DNA from: Patella vulgata
Lineage: Eukaryota; Mollusca; Gastropoda; Patellidae
DNA: 64,000 nt
Direction: 5' to 3'
Assembly: GCF_932274485.2 (NCBI RefSeq)
Contig: NC_065886.2
Span: 14,769,501-14,833,500 of the forward strand
This document shows, in pieces, positions 57,401-62,200 of the stretch. The notes under the pieces are model-generated. The model was not told the DNA's origin, made no database searches, and saw nothing but the letters and a program-made list of their open reading frames with translations. The translations under genes were made by a program, and so were the position numbers. Within the stretch, counting starts at the first letter, position 1; every line of letters begins with the position of its first letter.

Positions 57401-59205
57401 GCTTTTGGTTAAAAAGGGGCAAATATCAGGTGTATATACCTGTTTTGAAGGACAGAAGGGATCAAACAACATGTATTGTACGAAACCCTAAGTTCCCGGT
57501 AAGTAACAAAACTTAGAGTCCAACAGCTGGGTTAAAACTTAGCTATGACTCTATAGCTATAATACAGTTCTTTCTAACATTAGCTATGATTCTATAGCTA
57601 TAATAAAGTGCTTTATGGTGTTGTCTTATTTCAGACTGTAGGAGTAATAGCATAACAAAAACTTGAATATTGCACTATACATTTAGCAGATTTTAAGACG
57701 TTTAACTATCCAAATTTCTTTATTTGATGTTTTAGACATTTATTTTAACTATCCAAATTGTTTCATTTTATGTTATAGACATTTGACTATCCAAATTGTT
57801 TTCAAAGAGGAATGACTGTAATAGCTGATTTACAACAAAATGGGTGAGCATTGAATTAAAGTTTATACAAAATATGTTATAAATGTTTGTATAGGAGCCA
57901 GACCACAATTAATTTCCACATTGACTTTGACTTTCTTGTCTATTTTGTCAAATTTTCATTGGGCTGGCCACGTCATGCTCCAAAACTTATAGGAGTTTAA
58001 CCATTTAAATTTTTAGATACACAAAACTTGGAAAAAAAACTAGTAAAAATGTAACTATCTGACATTCAAATCACCATAACCAGACTTTTAACCATGTTAT
58101 CCTTTCTGCTTCTAAACAATGAATATCCAACAAAACCTGACAGAAAGTGTCAATATTATAGTAAAGTATATACAGAATGTGTTATAAATGTTTATATTAT
58201 AGTAAAGTCTTTACAGAATGTGTTATTAATGTTTATATTGTGGTGAAGTATATAGAAAATGTGTTATTAATGATGTTATAAATGTTTATATTGTAGTGAA
58301 GTATATACAGAATGTGTTATAAATGTTTAGTAAAGTATATACAGAATGTTTTATTTATGTTTATATTGAATGAAGTATATACAGAATGTGTTATAAATGT
58401 TTATATTATAGTAAAGTATATACAGAATGTGTTATTAATGTTCATATTATAGTGAAGTATATACAGAACGTGTTATTAATGTTTATATTGTAGTGAAGTA
58501 TATATAGAATGTGTTATAAATGTTTATATTATAGTAAAGTATATACAAAATGTGTTATTAATGTTTATATTGTAGTGAAGTATATACAGAATGTGTTATT
58601 AATGATGTTATAAATGGTGGTAAAACTCTGATGATAGAATATAATAATGTATCTGCTGATGGTACTGAATCACAATGTCTACAAGTGGATGTTAAATCTA
58701 AGATAATACAACTAGCTAATGTTAAAACTGAGATGATACAAAGTGGAGGAGAACCAATAGAAGGACAGGATCAAGTAGATAATGTTGCACCCTCTAAAAA
58801 AGTCATGCTAGAACAACTGATATCAGATGTTAAAGGAAATGATATTACTCTAGGTAAAGGGTATAGTCATAGTGTGTGTGTGGGGGGGGGGGGGGGGTAT
58901 TGACCTTTACAACAGAATTTCTGATTCTAGAAAAATCAAATTCTGAAATATAATAATTAAGTCAAAAATGAAAATTGGCAAATAGGACAACTTTGAATCT
59001 GTTTTTAACTCGAAATCATAAATTTGGATATGTATTTTTCATCAGGAATGTCAAACAGCTGTAAGTTAGTATATAGCAGCATTGCATATTCTATGATAAT
59101 TCCTTATTTAATATTAAAAAATTTAGAAATTGAGTTTGACCAAATTATTTCAATAGCATTTAGTAAATAAATAAGAAATGACCTTTTTTTATGTCGTGTG
59201 GATGT

Positions 59206-59257
<52 letters not shown>

Positions 59258-62200
59258 GAGTTTTACCAAGTTGAAAACTATTGAAGATGTTACGAGCCTG
59301 TTTTGAAGTACTTTTTATTTATGTCCATTTACAGGTAAGCCTATGTTGAAGAAGAGAGGATACGTTCCTGCACCATTTTATCTGGTCACAAAGGTAGACT
59401 TTTAGTTCTGATTATACTAAAGTATTTCTGAAATTTTTATCCAACACTAGACAAATGTTAAGTTGGGGATATTTGAATGTGTTCCTTTCGTTCTTCTGTC
59501 ACAGTTTTTGTATCCATTCAATAAATCTTCATGGAATTTTTGTACACACATCAATCTTTGATAGTGTCATTTACTAATTTTCTGGCATGGTTCCCCCTTG
59601 TCAGAGGTGCCGGACAGAGTGCCTGACAATGGACAAGGTATGGGAAGAAAAACTGAGGTCCCATGTACACACTGGCTTGCACGCAAAAGATCTCTTGGCA
59701 TTTGAAATTTGATATTAGAGTAGGCCATAGTGCCTCTGTACTACGGTAAAAATTCCCCTCATTGCACACTATATGGTATATGCCTGTCTTCATTAACCCA
59801 GTTGGTGCAGAGAACAGTAGGATATTAGAAAAGAAAAACAAATTACACCAGTATTATAGCCATTCACAGATATATATATAATTACATCCAAAATTTATTA
59901 CCTGCTTGTCAAATCCTCAAATGATAATATAGTATCTGACCTGAATTTTAGATGATTAAATCTACTGAATTAAAATAAAACATTCAATAAATTTTCTGTC
60001 TGTATTGTTGTCTTGTAGGACAGTCAAAGAGTAATGGAGCTGGGTTTTGACAGTCGATGGAAGGAAAATCTATTAATAACTAAAGCTACTTGTAAAAACA
60101 TACCAACAAGATTAACAGGTAATAACCATTACTGTTTGTTGTTTTACCTTATGTAGGTATATACCCCCACTTCATCAAATACCAACTACATGTCTGTCAC
60201 TATACTTTACCAGACATTAGGAGAAACCATGCTTAAAACAACAAGGAACTTTCTTGGCCAGCACTAAGATCAAAGCTATTTTTTCGTGGTTATGACACAG
60301 CCCCTGACTCACAGAGCCGCTTCTGCTTTATTCTACCTTTTTCCCTAAAATATTTAATGTTTGTGAATGAGTCCAAATTTTACGCGAAAAAGGGGGACGT
60401 AATAAACGTGCCTTTAGCTGTGGTATGTTATTAATTAGAGTTAGTAGAAGGTGTATCTTCAGACAGACATATGACATATTTAATTTTGTTATATTTCAGT
60501 TCAAGGACTACAGCAAGTAGAAGCTGTGGTAGACGATGATACTTTTAATCAAAATATTTTACCTTCTCTTAAAACACTGGCCATTTATTTACCATCTGGT
60601 TTAAATACCAACAACCTATCAACACCGTCTGCTGTCAAAATGTTTACTGATATTCAACTACATCTTCTGTGTAATCCAGGTTTGTAGAGAAACTCCATTT
60701 CTTAAAGGCGTCTGTGTAATCCAGGTCTGTAGAGAAACTCTATTTCTTCTTAAGGTGTTTCAGAAATGGGTCAAAATTGAAAAATTGATTGATTACCCCT
60801 CCCACACCCCCCCCTATCAATATGTTTTAAGATGATTTGATTAAGGTATAAACATCTATATCTTTTTTCTCGAAGTTGGATTCAATTAGACCCAGATCCC
60901 ATGAATTGAAATAAATAACAGCTCCGTTGGCTGTTATATCTAAAAGAAATAAGAATCTATAGGCTTTTCATAGGTATTTAGAATTTTATAGAAAAGAGTC
61001 CTTCCTGTATCTGATCAAGGAGTCCATTACCTCAAATGCTCATAACAACCAGACAATTGCTACAAATCTTCCCCTCATTTATACACAAACTATATTTACT
61101 GTGTTTTTGTATTTAAGGAAAACCAGAAATGGAAGAATTTAAAGGATTATTTAACCCTCATTTAGTTGACATGCCACCAAGTAATTTACAAAAGAAACTG
61201 TCTGCAGATGAACTGTATGGAAATGTAGCTGTTGGAATAGCTTACACACAACTTACAGCTAGACGAGTAAGCAAAATAAAAACCTAAAAATTAGGCCATT
61301 TAAAATAATATTCTGGTTCTCAGATTAAAATAAAAACACAAAAATAAAAACCTCTCCCTACCTGCATCAGAATATATATTCTTTGTATGGCCTTATATAG
61401 GTTATTTATCTTTACTTTCAATAAGATCTGATAAAGTAAGGTTATTTAAATATTCCATATTCTTATTTGAATATGTTGTGACTTAGAAAAGCTGATTTTC
61501 AGTGGGTGTACATGTTTTATTTTCAGTTTAGGTAAATTTTTGATTCATTTTATATTTGACCACTTCCACAGAAAGTTACCTTAGATTGACATTGTTTTTT
61601 TTTTTTGTATTATATATAACTCTTTTTTATGTCTTAAATTGTCATTGTTTTTTTTGTATTATAAATTTTTTTTTAGGTGTGGTTAAGTACATATGAACAA
61701 ATTTTCACGGGTGGAAAATCTGATTTAACAGAAGAAAAGGTATACAGAATGTTTAATGTCTGATCTCTGGTCTGAGAGATTGTTTAGTAGCTTTCATATC
61801 CATCATATTTTCATGTTCTCAGTGGTCAAAGATATTTAAAGGTGCCTTCCGCGTACAAATTGGGTGATTTGATGATATATTTGGACTAAAAACATATTCA
61901 AATTAATTAAACTATCTAAAATTTGCTTCATATCCCTCCCATAACATTATATTTGTGAGGAAATACCCCAAGATATAAAAAATCTATTTTTAGAAGCCAT
62001 TTTTGTCATATAACTTGATTAAAGGGGGGAGGACGGCAAATTGCAGAATGAATTTGTCGTTATTTATACACAGCACATTATCTTTTACAACAATAAGTAT
62101 TAATAATAACATTAATCATGTTAGGAATACAATATGTGTCTGGTTTGTTCTAGTCTTATTATTTTCTATTCTTCAGATCCAGACATTACTATACAACTTG

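Noticed and set aside
62003-62176. Upstream extension of exon 48 starting at an ATG at 62003
   Set aside because: Exon 47 joins in phase to the acceptor at 62176 and the extra residues are low-complexity intron translation; a separate start there is not supported.
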